In this document: one piece after another, positions 1 through 7,983 of the stretch | Layout: each line of letters begins with the position of its first letter | Position numbering within the stretch: the stretch's first letter is position 1 | Assembly (NCBI RefSeq): GCF_014648475.1 | Contig: NZ_BMRE01000001.1 | Coordinates: forward strand, 620,001-684,000 | Reading direction: 5' to 3' | Length of the DNA: 64,000 nucleotides | Origin: Lentzea flava | GTDB lineage: Bacteria > Actinomycetota > Actinomycetes > Mycobacteriales > Pseudonocardiaceae | Notes under the pieces: model-generated | Told to the model about the DNA's origin: nothing | The model's input: the letters and a program-made list of their open reading frames with translations, nothing else | Database searches by the model: none | Made by a program: the position numbers and the translations under genes

Positions 1-2465
1 AGGAGCTCGACGCGTTGTTGTTCGACGAGCTGGTCGCCGACGCCCGCCGCAGGCCCGACGCCGCCCTGGAGTTGTTGCGCCAGGCCGAATCCCTGTGGCG
101 CGGCCGTCCGCTGGAGGACCTGCCGGACCACGACGCGTGGACGCCCGCGATCGCCAGGCTGGAGGAGGCCCGGCTGGCGGCCACCGAGCACCGGCTCGCG
201 TTGCAGGTGGAGCGGGGCGACAGTGCCGCCGCGATCCCCCAGCTGCGGGCGTTGCTGGCGGCGCACCCGTACCGCGAGAGCGTGTGCGGACAGCTCGTGA
301 TCGCGTTGCGGCAGGACAACAGACGTGCCGAGGCGCTGCAGGTCTACGCGGACATGCGCGCGCGGCTCGCCGACGAGCTCGGCCTGGAGCCGGGACCGGC
401 GTTGCGGGACGCCCAGCTCGCGGTGCTGCGCGGTGAACCGGCTTCCGCGCCGATCAGGCAGTTGCCGCCGTCGGTGTCCGATTTCTGCGGCCGTGCCGGG
501 GGAACCGAGGCGCTCGTGAGGGCGTTGCGGCGCGGTTCGGTGTCCGCTCCGGTGGCGGGTGTGACCGGGCCGCCCGGTGTCGGCAAGTCGACGCTCGCGA
601 TCCGGGTGGCGCACCTGGTCGGCGATCACTTCCCGGACGGTCAGCTGTACGTCGACCTCGGCGGCACGGCCGAGCAGCCGCGCGATGCGGGCGACGTGCT
701 CACGGAACTGTTGCACGCCTTGGGAATCACCGGTGCCGGGTTGCCCTCGCAGCTCACCGCCCGTGCCGCGCTCTACCGTTCCCGCCTGGCCGGACGCCGG
801 GTGCTCGTGGTGCTCGACGACGCCGCCTCGGTGAGCCAGGTCGTGCCGCTGCTGCCGGGTGACGCCGGGTGCGCGGTCCTGGTGACGAGCAGGCGCAGGC
901 TGTCCGAACTGCCCGGCGCCCTGCAGGTGGAGCTGCGGCCGTTCGAGCCGGAGGAGGCCGCCGAGCTGCTCGCGAGCATCGCGGGTGAGGACCGGGTGAG
1001 CGCCCAGCCGGACGAGGCCGCGGCGATCGCGCTGGCGTGCGGACACCTTCCGCTCGCGATCCGGGTGGCCGGCGCACGGCTGGCGGGGCGCAGCGGGTGG
1101 TCGATGCAGGTGCTGCGCGAGCGGCTGGTCGACGAGTCGACCCGGTTGCGCGAGCTGAGCTCCGGTGAACTGGCGGTGCGCGCGAGTTTCGACCTCAGCA
1201 TCCGGCAGCTCCCCGAGCAGGAGTTCCGCGCGTTCGTGCGGCTGGCGTTGCCGGGGCCGCACGACTTCCCCGGCTGGGTGGTCGACACGCTGCTCGACGA
1301 GCCGGGCAGCGAACACCTGCTCGACGGGCTGGTCGACGCCGGCCTGCTCGAGTCCTGCGGCGCCGACGGCATCGGCCAGCCCCGGTACCGGCTGCACGAC
1401 CTCCTGCGCTGCCACGCCCTGGAGCTGGCCCGCTCGCTGCCCGACCGGCTGTCCACTGTGGAGCGGATGCTGCGGGCGTGGCTGTGGCTCGCGGTCACGG
1501 CGGCACGCCGGTTGCCGGTCACGTTCGGCACGACGATCGCCGACGTCGACCGCGTGGCGGCACCGGAACACCTGCTCGCCGAGCCGGTCGCGTGGTTCGA
1601 GGCGGAGCGGCGCACCTTGTGCGGGGCGGTCGACATCGCGGCGGCAGCGGGGTTCGACGAGCTCGCGTGGCAGCTCGCGGCGGCCTGCGTGCCGTTCTTC
1701 GACCTCCACAGCCACTACGAGGACTGGGCTCGGACGCACGCGCGGGCCCTGCCCTGTGTTCGCACGGCGGGCAACAGGGCGGGCGAGGCGGTGTTGCTGC
1801 GCGGCATCGCCCAGGTGCACATCTACCGCGACGAGTTCGCCGAGGCCGAGCGGGACATGCTTGCGGCGCGGGAACTCTACCGCGCGGTGGGCGATGAACG
1901 CGGCCAGGGAACCGCGATCGCCGGAGTCGGTGTGATCCACCGGCTGCGGGCGGAGTACGAGCGATCGATGGCCTGCTACACCGAGGCGTTGCGGCTGCTG
2001 GAGTCCGCGGGAGACCTGCACTCCGTCGCACACGTGCGAGCGTCGATCGGCGCGGTCCACGGCGCCCTCGGCTCGGTCGAACAGGCGCGGGAGTGGCTCA
2101 CCGGTGCCCGGCAACTCGCCGCCGACCTCGGTGACACGCACCGGGAAGCGCTCGTGCTGGTCCGCCTCGCGACCCTCCACCGCAGCACGGGTGAACACGA
2201 GGCGGAGCTGGTCAGCGCGCGCCGGGCCGTGACGATCCTGATGGACCTCACCGACGAGCGGTGCACGGCGTTCGCCCAGGTCGAGCTCGCCGAGGCGCTG
2301 ATCTCGAACGGTCACCCGCAGGCGGCACACGACCTGGTGGAACAAGCGCTGGAAACATATCGCCGCACCGGCAACAGGGAAGGCGAACCCGCCGCGCTGC
2401 GCACGTTGGCGCGCGCGGCGGGTGCACTGGATCAGTTGCTGTTGCCGTACTTCCAGCCGAGGTAG
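1..2465 (+). CDS. AfsR/SARP-type transcriptional regulator, 5' end missing (BTAD, NB-ARC, TPR)
   Basis: The reading frame is open at the window edge, so the N-terminal DNA-binding part is probably outside. What is visible starts in a bacterial transcriptional activator domain, whose alpha-helical repeats end near the motif ELGLEPGPAL. An NB-ARC type ATPase follows, with Walker A GPPGVGKST and Walker B VLVVLDD, and then C-terminal TPR-like helices from about residue 540. In this family ATP-driven oligomerisation controls pathway-specific or global activation of secondary metabolism; the target here is unknown. The 3' end overlaps the end of the convergent amidase-like gene by 34 bp. A second AfsR-like gene, which is frameshifted, lies at 31412. 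Confidence 0.85.
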   Translation, partial: ELDALLFDELVADARRRPDAALELLRQAESLWRGRPLEDLPDHDAWTPAIARLEEARLAATEHRLALQVERGDSAAAIPQLRALLAAHPYRESVCGQLVIALRQDNRRAEALQVYADMRARLADELGLEPGPALRDAQLAVLRGEPASAPIRQLPPSVSDFCGRAGGTEALVRALRRGSVSAPVAGVTGPPGVGKSTLAIRVAHLVGDHFPDGQLYVDLGGTAEQPRDAGDVLTELLHALGITGAGLPSQLTARAALYRSRLAGRRVLVVLDDAASVSQVVPLLPGDAGCAVLVTSRRRLSELPGALQVELRPFEPEEAAELLASIAGEDRVSAQPDEAAAIALACGHLPLAIRVAGARLAGRSGWSMQVLRERLVDESTRLRELSSGELAVRASFDLSIRQLPEQEFRAFVRLALPGPHDFPGWVVDTLLDEPGSEHLLDGLVDAGLLESCGADGIGQPRYRLHDLLRCHALELARSLPDRLSTVERMLRAWLWLAVTAARRLPVTFGTTIADVDRVAAPEHLLAEPVAWFEAERRTLCGAVDIAAAAGFDELAWQLAAACVPFFDLHSHYEDWARTHARALPCVRTAGNRAGEAVLLRGIAQVHIYRDEFAEAERDMLAARELYRAVGDERGQGTAIAGVGVIHRLRAEYERSMACYTEALRLLESAGDLHSVAHVRASIGAVHGALGSVEQAREWLTGARQLAADLGDTHREALVLVRLATLHRSTGEHEAELVSARRAVTILMDLTDERCTAFAQVELAEALISNGHPQAAHDLVEQALETYRRTGNREGEPAALRTLARAAGALDQLLLPYFQPR

Positions 2466-2950
2466 TTGCGGAAGTAGCCGAGCGAGCTGCCGTGGCCGAT
2501 CTTGCCGCCGACGCTGGTCGACCAGAAGCCACCGGCGCCGTCGGCGATGCCCACGTGCCCGTACTGGCTGGTGTTCCAGAAGACGAACGCGCCCTTGGGC
2601 GGCGTGCCGGTGGTGTGGCGGGCACCGTCGGAGGACCGCCAGTGCTCGATCGCCGAGGCGTGGTGCGTCTGCCGGGCCCACGCGAGCCGCACCGCGCGCT
2701 CGCAGTAGCCCTCGTACGCGGTGCTGCCGCGGCGGTCGGACATCCACTTGATGGCGCCGGCCGCCGTCTGCTGGATGGTGATGTCGCCGTCGAGGGCGGG
2801 CGCGGTGGCCGTGTCCTCGAGCCACGGCTGCGCGATCTCGACGTCCTGGCTGAACGCCTCCGCGCCGGTCGCACCGGCCGGAGCGGCCGTGCTGATCAGC
2901 GCCGCGCCCAGCAGGCCGACGACCGCGGCCGTCATTTTCGTGAACCGCAT
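2432..2950 (-). CDS. Secreted CHAP/NlpC-P60-like peptidoglycan amidohydrolase
   Basis: A protein of 172 residues. The start is the ATG at 2950, because a signal peptide follows directly (MRFTK, a hydrophobic run, then the cleavage-like APAGATG) and the upstream purine run AAAAGGGGATC could serve as a ribosome site. The mature part has a Cys in EGYCERAVRLAW and a His in QYGHVGIADG, followed by GGFWSTS, an arrangement typical of CHAP or NlpC/P60 cysteine peptidases. It probably cleaves cell-wall peptides outside the membrane. The fold is inferred from motif order only. The 3' end overlaps the preceding regulator gene tail to tail. Confidence 0.7.
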   Translation of the reverse strand: MRFTKMTAAVVGLLGAALISTAAPAGATGAEAFSQDVEIAQPWLEDTATAPALDGDITIQQTAAGAIKWMSDRRGSTAYEGYCERAVRLAWARQTHHASAIEHWRSSDGARHTTGTPPKGAFVFWNTSQYGHVGIADGAGGFWSTSVGGKIGHGSSLGYFRNYLGWKYGNSN

Positions 2951-3039
2951 GAAGATCCCCTTTTCACAAGAACTGCCCTGCTCTCGCAGCTTCTCGAGGG
3001 GACATCCACGGCCGATACATCGCCGATACACGGCGTCTG

Positions 3040-3615
3040 TCAGGGCCAGACGAGCGCTCCGCCCTCGGTGGGGACGGGTTCTTGTTCGAGCCGGTCGGCG
3101 ATCTCGGCCAGCACGTCGGTCACGCTCGCCCAGTCCGACGGGAAGTAGCCCTCGTCGGCGGACCACCGCATGATCCAGCCGCGGTCCTCGCCGTCACGCA
3201 GGTCGACGCAGAGCAGGCCGCCCCCGCTGTCCCTGCACAGCGGAAGCAGCGCGGTGCAGTAGGGGAATCCCGTGTCACCGGCGGACTTCCGGTGCGCGCG
3301 GCCGGGGTCGCAGCAGTCCTGGTCCGGCAACTCCGCCTGCCTGCGGTACTCCTCCGCGGCGCGCCGCACGCCGAGCGGGACGTAGCCGTCAGGAACCAGG
3401 CGCCCGTCCCGGTTGCCGCCGAAGTCACGTTCGTCGTCGATGCCGTCCGTGATGGACCACCACTCCAGCACGTCCGCCGGGAAGTCCAGGCCCACCAGGC
3501 GTTGCAGAGCCTCGACGTCCCCGGCGGGTGCCGGTGGGCGGATCTCCCTGGCGGTGGCCGGTGCGTGCGACGACAACGCTGCCGTGATCCGCTGCCAGGA
3601 CTGTTCCACGGTCAC
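3040..3615 (-). CDS. SMI1/KNR4-like protein
   Basis: A protein of 191 residues. I place the start at the GTG at 3615, as it is preceded by AAAGGTG; the open frame extends further upstream into low-quality sequence. Residues about 30-120 show the SMI1/KNR4 pattern: a hydrophobic FPADVLEWWSITDG helix and strand, a gap, then WIMRWSADEGYFPSDWASVTDVLAEIADRLE near the C-terminus. Families with this fold are often immunity proteins of toxin systems or cell-wall-linked accessory proteins. No toxin partner is obvious here, but the next gene on the same strand encodes a secreted NucA/NucB-type nuclease, so an immunity role is possible but unproven. Confidence 0.65.
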   Translation of the reverse strand: MTVEQSWQRITAALSSHAPATAREIRPPAPAGDVEALQRLVGLDFPADVLEWWSITDGIDDERDFGGNRDGRLVPDGYVPLGVRRAAEEYRRQAELPDQDCCDPGRAHRKSAGDTGFPYCTALLPLCRDSGGGLLCVDLRDGEDRGWIMRWSADEGYFPSDWASVTDVLAEIADRLEQEPVPTEGGALVWP

Positions 3616-3682
3616 GCCGAACACCTTTCGTCGGGAGGGCGGGTGGTGCCCGGCTCGGCCGCCGGACACCACCCGGTCGATC

Positions 3683-5155
3683 CTAGGGAGTGATCGGAAC
3701 CCAGAAGCGCTCCTGGTCGTTCGGGTCGAGCTCCTTGTTCCACTGCGGGTTCCAGCGGTCCACGTCGAGCAGCCGGTGCGTCTCGTAGAACGCGTTCAGG
3801 CGCCGGCCGGCCTCCTGGTTGTGGTCCCTGTTCACCCAGCGGACGGCGAACTCGTCCTTGTACTTGTTCGGGTCGATGATGCCTCCGGGATCACGCCAGC
3901 CCGCGGCGCCCTCGTAGGTCGTGGCGTACCCGTACTCGTCGCAGTCGTACGGGGCGGTCTCGTCGGGCAACGGGGCCGGCATGCCCGCCGCGCCGCAGGC
4001 TCGGTCCTTCACCCTGCGGTTCTGTTCGATGATCAGGTCGTGCCCCTTGGCGCGGGCGACGCGGTGGAAGCTGTCGGCGTGCAACGGGCTGCCGCCGAGG
4101 AGCTTCTTGCCGGCCTTGGCCGGCCAGGAAGCGCTCGGGTTCGCCCGTGACTCGTCGACGAACTTCGCGTGCCGCGCGATCTTCTGGTCGGTCTTCGAGT
4201 AGCCGATGCCCGGCACGGCGCGGTCGAAGATGCTGCCCTGCTTGTCCCACAGGTAGTCGGCGCTGTCGAACCGCAGCCCGCCTTCCCAGGTCTTCTTGCT
4301 GGCCGGGGTGTTCGGGCCGGGGAAGTCGAACTCGTACTCGAAGTGGAAGACGCCCTGGGCGATCTGCTCGCCCCACCTCGGGTCGGGACGCTGACCGTCG
4401 GAGAGCAGCTGGTAGCGCGCCACCGGGTCCAGCTCCCACCCGATGAAGCTCTTCTCGTGGCTCTCCAGGTCGTCGTTGGGATAGCACGCGTCGTCGTCAT
4501 CGAGGTCGATGTCACGCCGGTACCGGCCCGCGCACTCGATGGTGATCTCCATGTCGCTGCGCGGGTCGAGGAAGATGCCGTTCGGTTCGAGGACCTCGGC
4601 GGTGAAGTCGAAGTCCGCGTACCGGGTCGTGGCGCTGCCGGGCTGCGGGCCGATCTTGCCGTAGCCGATGATGGTGGCGCGGATGGTGGCCGTGCTGACC
4701 AGTCCGGTGCTGACGTCGTCGTACGTGATCACGAACAGGTGCCGCTGACAGTAGGAGAACCTGTTCTTGATCCAGCCGATCTGCGTCGGCGCACTGTTGT
4801 TGCCCTGACATTGGGCGTAGTCGATGTAACGGTAGGGGTCCTGCGGCTTGCGGCCGCCGTCGAATTCCGCGCTGTCCACCGTGTAGCCGGGATCCTCGGT
4901 TTCGGCCGTCCTCGGGATCGACCTGGCGGCGTTGTCGGGATCCGGTTTGATTCCCAACGCGTCCAGATTGCCGTCCCTCTTCAGCGTTTCGGTCACCTTC
5001 TCCGGGTGGTTCACCAGGTCCGGACCGGTGATCAGGTAGGTCCGCACCTGCGGAGCGGGCTCCACCGGCTGGCCGTACGCCGGTGCCACCCCACCCACGA
5101 GCGCTGTCACGGCGACGGCCGCGAACGCGGCGCGCCGCCATCCACGCAGTCTCAT
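3683..5155 (-). CDS. Secreted protein with C-terminal NucA/NucB-type DNase domain
   Basis: A protein of 490 residues that starts at the ATG at 5155, giving a clear signal peptide (MRLRGWRRAAF, hydrophobic core, APAYG). The first 340 residues form a Cys-containing extracellular region I do not recognise. The last 120 residues match the NucA/NucB deoxyribonuclease pattern: CDEYGYATTYEGA, then VNRDHNQEAGRRLNAFYETHRLLD, close to the CDEYPFASTYEG signature of the Bacillus enzymes. The family cuts DNA outside the cell for nutrient recovery, competence or competition. The large N-terminal region is much longer than in the Bacillus nucleases and may be for targeting or substrate binding. Confidence 0.75.
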   Translation of the reverse strand: MRLRGWRRAAFAAVAVTALVGGVAPAYGQPVEPAPQVRTYLITGPDLVNHPEKVTETLKRDGNLDALGIKPDPDNAARSIPRTAETEDPGYTVDSAEFDGGRKPQDPYRYIDYAQCQGNNSAPTQIGWIKNRFSYCQRHLFVITYDDVSTGLVSTATIRATIIGYGKIGPQPGSATTRYADFDFTAEVLEPNGIFLDPRSDMEITIECAGRYRRDIDLDDDDACYPNDDLESHEKSFIGWELDPVARYQLLSDGQRPDPRWGEQIAQGVFHFEYEFDFPGPNTPASKKTWEGGLRFDSADYLWDKQGSIFDRAVPGIGYSKTDQKIARHAKFVDESRANPSASWPAKAGKKLLGGSPLHADSFHRVARAKGHDLIIEQNRRVKDRACGAAGMPAPLPDETAPYDCDEYGYATTYEGAAGWRDPGGIIDPNKYKDEFAVRWVNRDHNQEAGRRLNAFYETHRLLDVDRWNPQWNKELDPNDQERFWVPITP

Positions 5156-5559
5156 CCAATTCCCCCAAAAATTGCACGACTCACTACGAATTCGGTCGCG
5201 ACTCCCCCGATGAAGGCAACACCGAAAACACCCGCTGATCAGACAGAACCGCTGCAGCCCCAATGCAGCAGGTGCACGCGAGTGAAAGTGCCGAACAGTC
5301 TCGCCTCATTGCCCCCAACGGCCGAGATCCAGCCCGACCTGTCTATCGAAAATCAGCCGGACATGTCAAGCGTGAATTGATGCCCAACGCATTTGGCGAG
5401 AACATTGCTCCAATGAGACCAAATTCCATGCGCGCAGGCATGTCGTCTCCGGCACCGTGACCATCGCGGCCGGAGCCGATAGCCCGACCAGGTGAATCCG
5501 GCCGGGAAGACGTGGCGCAGAGCTACCTGCGGTGGTTCGCGTGGGTAAGGGTGTACGCC
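5156..5559. other. Intergenic region, no gene supported
   Basis: About 400 bp between divergent genes, with visibly lower GC than the flanks. Short open frames here are proline- or arginine-rich shadows. It should hold the promoters of the nuclease gene and of the methyltransferase-like gene, but I could not fix convincing -35/-10 pairs. Confidence 0.5.
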
Positions 5560-6063
5560 ATGGAGAGGCGACAGGCGGCACTCGGCTCCGCGGCGTTCTT
5601 CGTACTGGCGCCCGGTGGCGTCGCCGGGCTCGTCCCGTGGCTGCTGACCCGGTGGCGGGTGGAGGAGCCGCTGCCGTTCTGGTTACCGCTGCGGGTGCTC
5701 GGCGCACTCCTGCTGCTCGCCGGGCTCGCGGTGCTGATCTCGTCGTTCGCCCGGTTCGCCGCGGAGGGGCTGGGCACGCCCGCGCCCGTCGCGCCGCCGG
5801 ATCGCCTTGTGGTGGGCGGGTTCTACCGGTACGTCCGCAACCCGATGTACCTCGCCGTGCTGTCGTTGATCGTCGGGCAGGCGCTCGTGCTGGGGCAGCT
5901 GGTCCTGTTCGCCTACGCCGCCGTGGTGACGGCCGCGTTCACGGCGATGGTGCACTGGCACGAGGAACCCGCCCTGCACCGGCAGTTCGGCGATCAGTAC
6001 GACACGTACCGGGCCGCGGTTCCCGGCTGGCTTCCCCGGCTGCGGCCGTGGGTGTCCAGTTAG
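5560..6063 (+). CDS. ICMT/PEMT-like integral membrane methyltransferase-family protein
   Basis: A protein of 167 residues. The ATG at 5560 is preferred over the GTG at 5512 because homologous proteins usually begin a few residues before the first membrane helix, and GGGT lies just upstream. It has four hydrophobic segments. The conserved SAM-binding signature of the isoprenylcysteine and phospholipid methyltransferase superfamily is visible as GFYRYVRNPMYLAVL near residue 87, followed by the late HWHEEPALHRQFGDQYDTYRAAVPGW. The substrate in actinomycetes is unknown. It stands alone on this strand. Confidence 0.75.
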   Translation: MERRQAALGSAAFFVLAPGGVAGLVPWLLTRWRVEEPLPFWLPLRVLGALLLLAGLAVLISSFARFAAEGLGTPAPVAPPDRLVVGGFYRYVRNPMYLAVLSLIVGQALVLGQLVLFAYAAVVTAAFTAMVHWHEEPALHRQFGDQYDTYRAAVPGWLPRLRPWVSS

Positions 6064-6229
6064 GACCTCGGCAGGCGTGGCAACCAAAGAAGGCGCTACC
6101 CTGAACGGACGCATCGCGGCAGGGTCGACCGGCGCAGCCCGTTGAGCCCAACGGCAGGTCGTCAACGCTCCGTTAGTCCACATCGGGCTCGATGACAAGG
6201 ACTTGGCACGAAGCTGACCTTCGTTCAAG

Positions 6230-6892
6230 ATGCCGCGCGTGCAGAGTGCGGCGGGCTTCGGCGACAGCGGCGAGATCTCCGGTGTCGTGTGGTCGCCGCG
6301 ACGGTCGAGCGCGGGAAAGTCCATTGCGGACACCGGTGCCGAGGAGGCGCTGACCGCGGCGCGACGGGGTGACGAGGCCGCTTTCCGCGCCCTCTACCGC
6401 GACGTTCAGCCGAAGCTGTTGCGCTATCTCCAGGTGCTGGTGGGAGCGGACGCGGAGGACGTGGCGTCGGACGCCTGGCTGCAGATCGCGCGGGACCTGG
6501 GATCGTTCCGCGGCGACGTCGACGGGTTCCGCGGCTGGGCGACGACGATCGCCCGCAACCGCGCGATGGACCACCTGCGCCGTCAGCAGCGGCGGCCGGT
6601 CGTGCACGGGACCGTCGAGGACGTGGCCGAGCCCGCGGGGCCGGAGGACACCGCCCAGGCCGCGGTCGACTCCGTGGCCACCGACGCGGCACTCGCGTTG
6701 ATCGCCGGGCTGCCGAGGGACCAGGCGGAGGCCGTGCTGCTGCGGGTGGTCGTCGGCCTGGACGCGAAGGCCGCCGCCAAGGTGCTCGGCAAGCGGCCGG
6801 GAGCCGTCAGGACCGCCGCGCACCGCGGCCTGCGCACCCTCGCCGCACACCTCGAAGCAACGCCTCCACCAGGGCAAACACCACAGGAGTGA
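6230..6892 (+). CDS. ECF-type RNA polymerase sigma factor
   Basis: A protein of 220 residues. Region 2 is visible as DEAAFRALYRDVQPKLLRYL through EDVASDAWLQIARDL to WATTIARNRAMDHLRRQ. Region 4 is LIAGLPRDQAEAVLLRVVVGLDAKAAAKVLGKRPGAVRTAAHRGLRTLA, ending in an HTH. About 45 residues precede region 2, so a start downstream of 6230 is possible; no strong ribosome site decides it. It would direct core RNA polymerase to a small regulon. The next two genes look like its membrane and zinc-type partners. It is not in the SigB/F group that would read the GGGTAN promoters found elsewhere in this window. Confidence 0.88.
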   Translation: MPRVQSAAGFGDSGEISGVVWSPRRSSAGKSIADTGAEEALTAARRGDEAAFRALYRDVQPKLLRYLQVLVGADAEDVASDAWLQIARDLGSFRGDVDGFRGWATTIARNRAMDHLRRQQRRPVVHGTVEDVAEPAGPEDTAQAAVDSVATDAALALIAGLPRDQAEAVLLRVVVGLDAKAAAKVLGKRPGAVRTAAHRGLRTLAAHLEATPPPGQTPQE

Positions 6893-6926
6893 CAAAAAAC
6901 GAGGCCCTGACGCTGAAGGACGTGAG

Positions 6927-7580
6927 ATGAGCGACCACCGATTCCGCCGCATCAGCCGGCGCACCGCGGAGCGACTGCTGCGCGACGCGCACGGCCGGAC
7001 GCGGGCCACCGGACACGAGCGCCTGAGCGACCTGCTCGCGGCGGCGTCCGCCCCGGCCCGCGATCGCGAGCTGGCCGGTGAGCAGGCCGCCGTGGTGGCG
7101 TTCCGCGACGCTCGTCTCGCGACCGCCCCTCAGCGACGGAGACCCCGGATGCTCAAGATCGCCCTGGCGAACGTGCTGACAGTGAAGATCGCCGCCGTCG
7201 CGGCAGCCGCCGCCGGCGGCATCGCACTGGCCGCCGCCGCGGGAACGCTGCCAGGCCAACGGCACGAGGAACCCGCGCCCGCCGCGGACACGAACGTCGT
7301 CGCCACGACGTCCGTCACGACGAAGGACAAGCCGAACTCCCCGGACAAGAAGCCGGACAACAGCGCCTCTCCCTCGCCTTCGTTGAAGGGACTGTGCCAG
7401 GCCTACACGGCGGGCGCCGGATCCGAACACGGCAAGGCGCACGAGAACCCCGCGTTCAGCGCCCTGATCACGGCAGCGGGCGGCGCCGACAAGGTGCCCG
7501 CCTTCTGCGCCGGCCAGCTCGACGACAAGCCGGGCAAGTCCGACCACTCCCCGGGAAAGCCCACCAAGACGGAGCGCTGA
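6927..7580 (+). CDS. Single-pass membrane protein, probable anti-sigma partner of the ECF factor
   Basis: A protein of 217 residues starting at the ATG after AAGGACGTGAG, 34 bp behind the sigma gene. Residues 1-75 are cytoplasmic, Arg-rich and helical. One membrane helix lies around residues 87-108 (alanine-rich). The outer part is Pro/Ser/Lys-rich with two Cys (GLCQAYTAG and AFCAGQL). This topology, directly behind an ECF gene, is typical of anti-sigma factors, but no zinc anti-sigma motif is present, so the role rests on position and topology. The extracytoplasmic Cys pair could form a disulfide used in sensing. Confidence 0.6.
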   Translation: MSDHRFRRISRRTAERLLRDAHGRTRATGHERLSDLLAAASAPARDRELAGEQAAVVAFRDARLATAPQRRRPRMLKIALANVLTVKIAAVAAAAAGGIALAAAAGTLPGQRHEEPAPAADTNVVATTSVTTKDKPNSPDKKPDNSASPSPSLKGLCQAYTAGAGSEHGKAHENPAFSALITAAGGADKVPAFCAGQLDDKPGKSDHSPGKPTKTER

Positions 7581-7713
7581 CGCGCACCGGAAACGTCCGG
7601 CGACCCGTTTGCTCCCACTCTCCCTCACCGGGTCGCCCATTCCGGGACGGGCGGCGGCCTGCCCCACACGCCGCCGCTCGTCCACCCCTTCGCCGCCACG
7701 CAGGAGGAGAGTT

Positions 7714-7983
7714 TTGTCCGAGGACGCCTGTCCCCACATCGTCTCAGCCGGCAGCTACCTGCTCGAGATGCTCACGCCGGAGGAAACCGCGGAGTTCCGG
7801 CTGCACAGCAGCCAGTGCGTGCACTGCCAGCGGGAAATCGTGGCACTGCTGCCGGGAGCCATGTTCCTGCAGGAACTCAGAGCCGACATCCTCTCGACGA
7901 ACCAGCGCCGGTGCACCGACCGTCCGCTGCTGTCCACCGTCGTCTCCCGCGAACCTCACTGGGTGCCCGGCTGCCGCGCGTGA
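7714..7983 (+). CDS. Small soluble anti-sigma-type zinc-finger protein
   Basis: A protein of 89 residues. The TTG at 7714 is chosen because AGGAGGAG lies five bases upstream; the longer open frame upstream is low-complexity. The sequence contains HSSQCVHC, matching the H-x3-C-x2-C zinc motif of anti-sigma (ZAS) domains, inside a helical N-terminal domain (AGSYLLEMLTPEETAEFRLH). There is no membrane helix. Together with 6230 and 6927 it makes a sigma plus two-anti-sigma-like set in which the zinc motif and the membrane anchor lie on separate polypeptides. The last 28 bp overlap the convergent LAL regulator. Confidence 0.65.
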   Translation: MSEDACPHIVSAGSYLLEMLTPEETAEFRLHSSQCVHCQREIVALLPGAMFLQELRADILSTNQRRCTDRPLLSTVVSREPHWVPGCRA

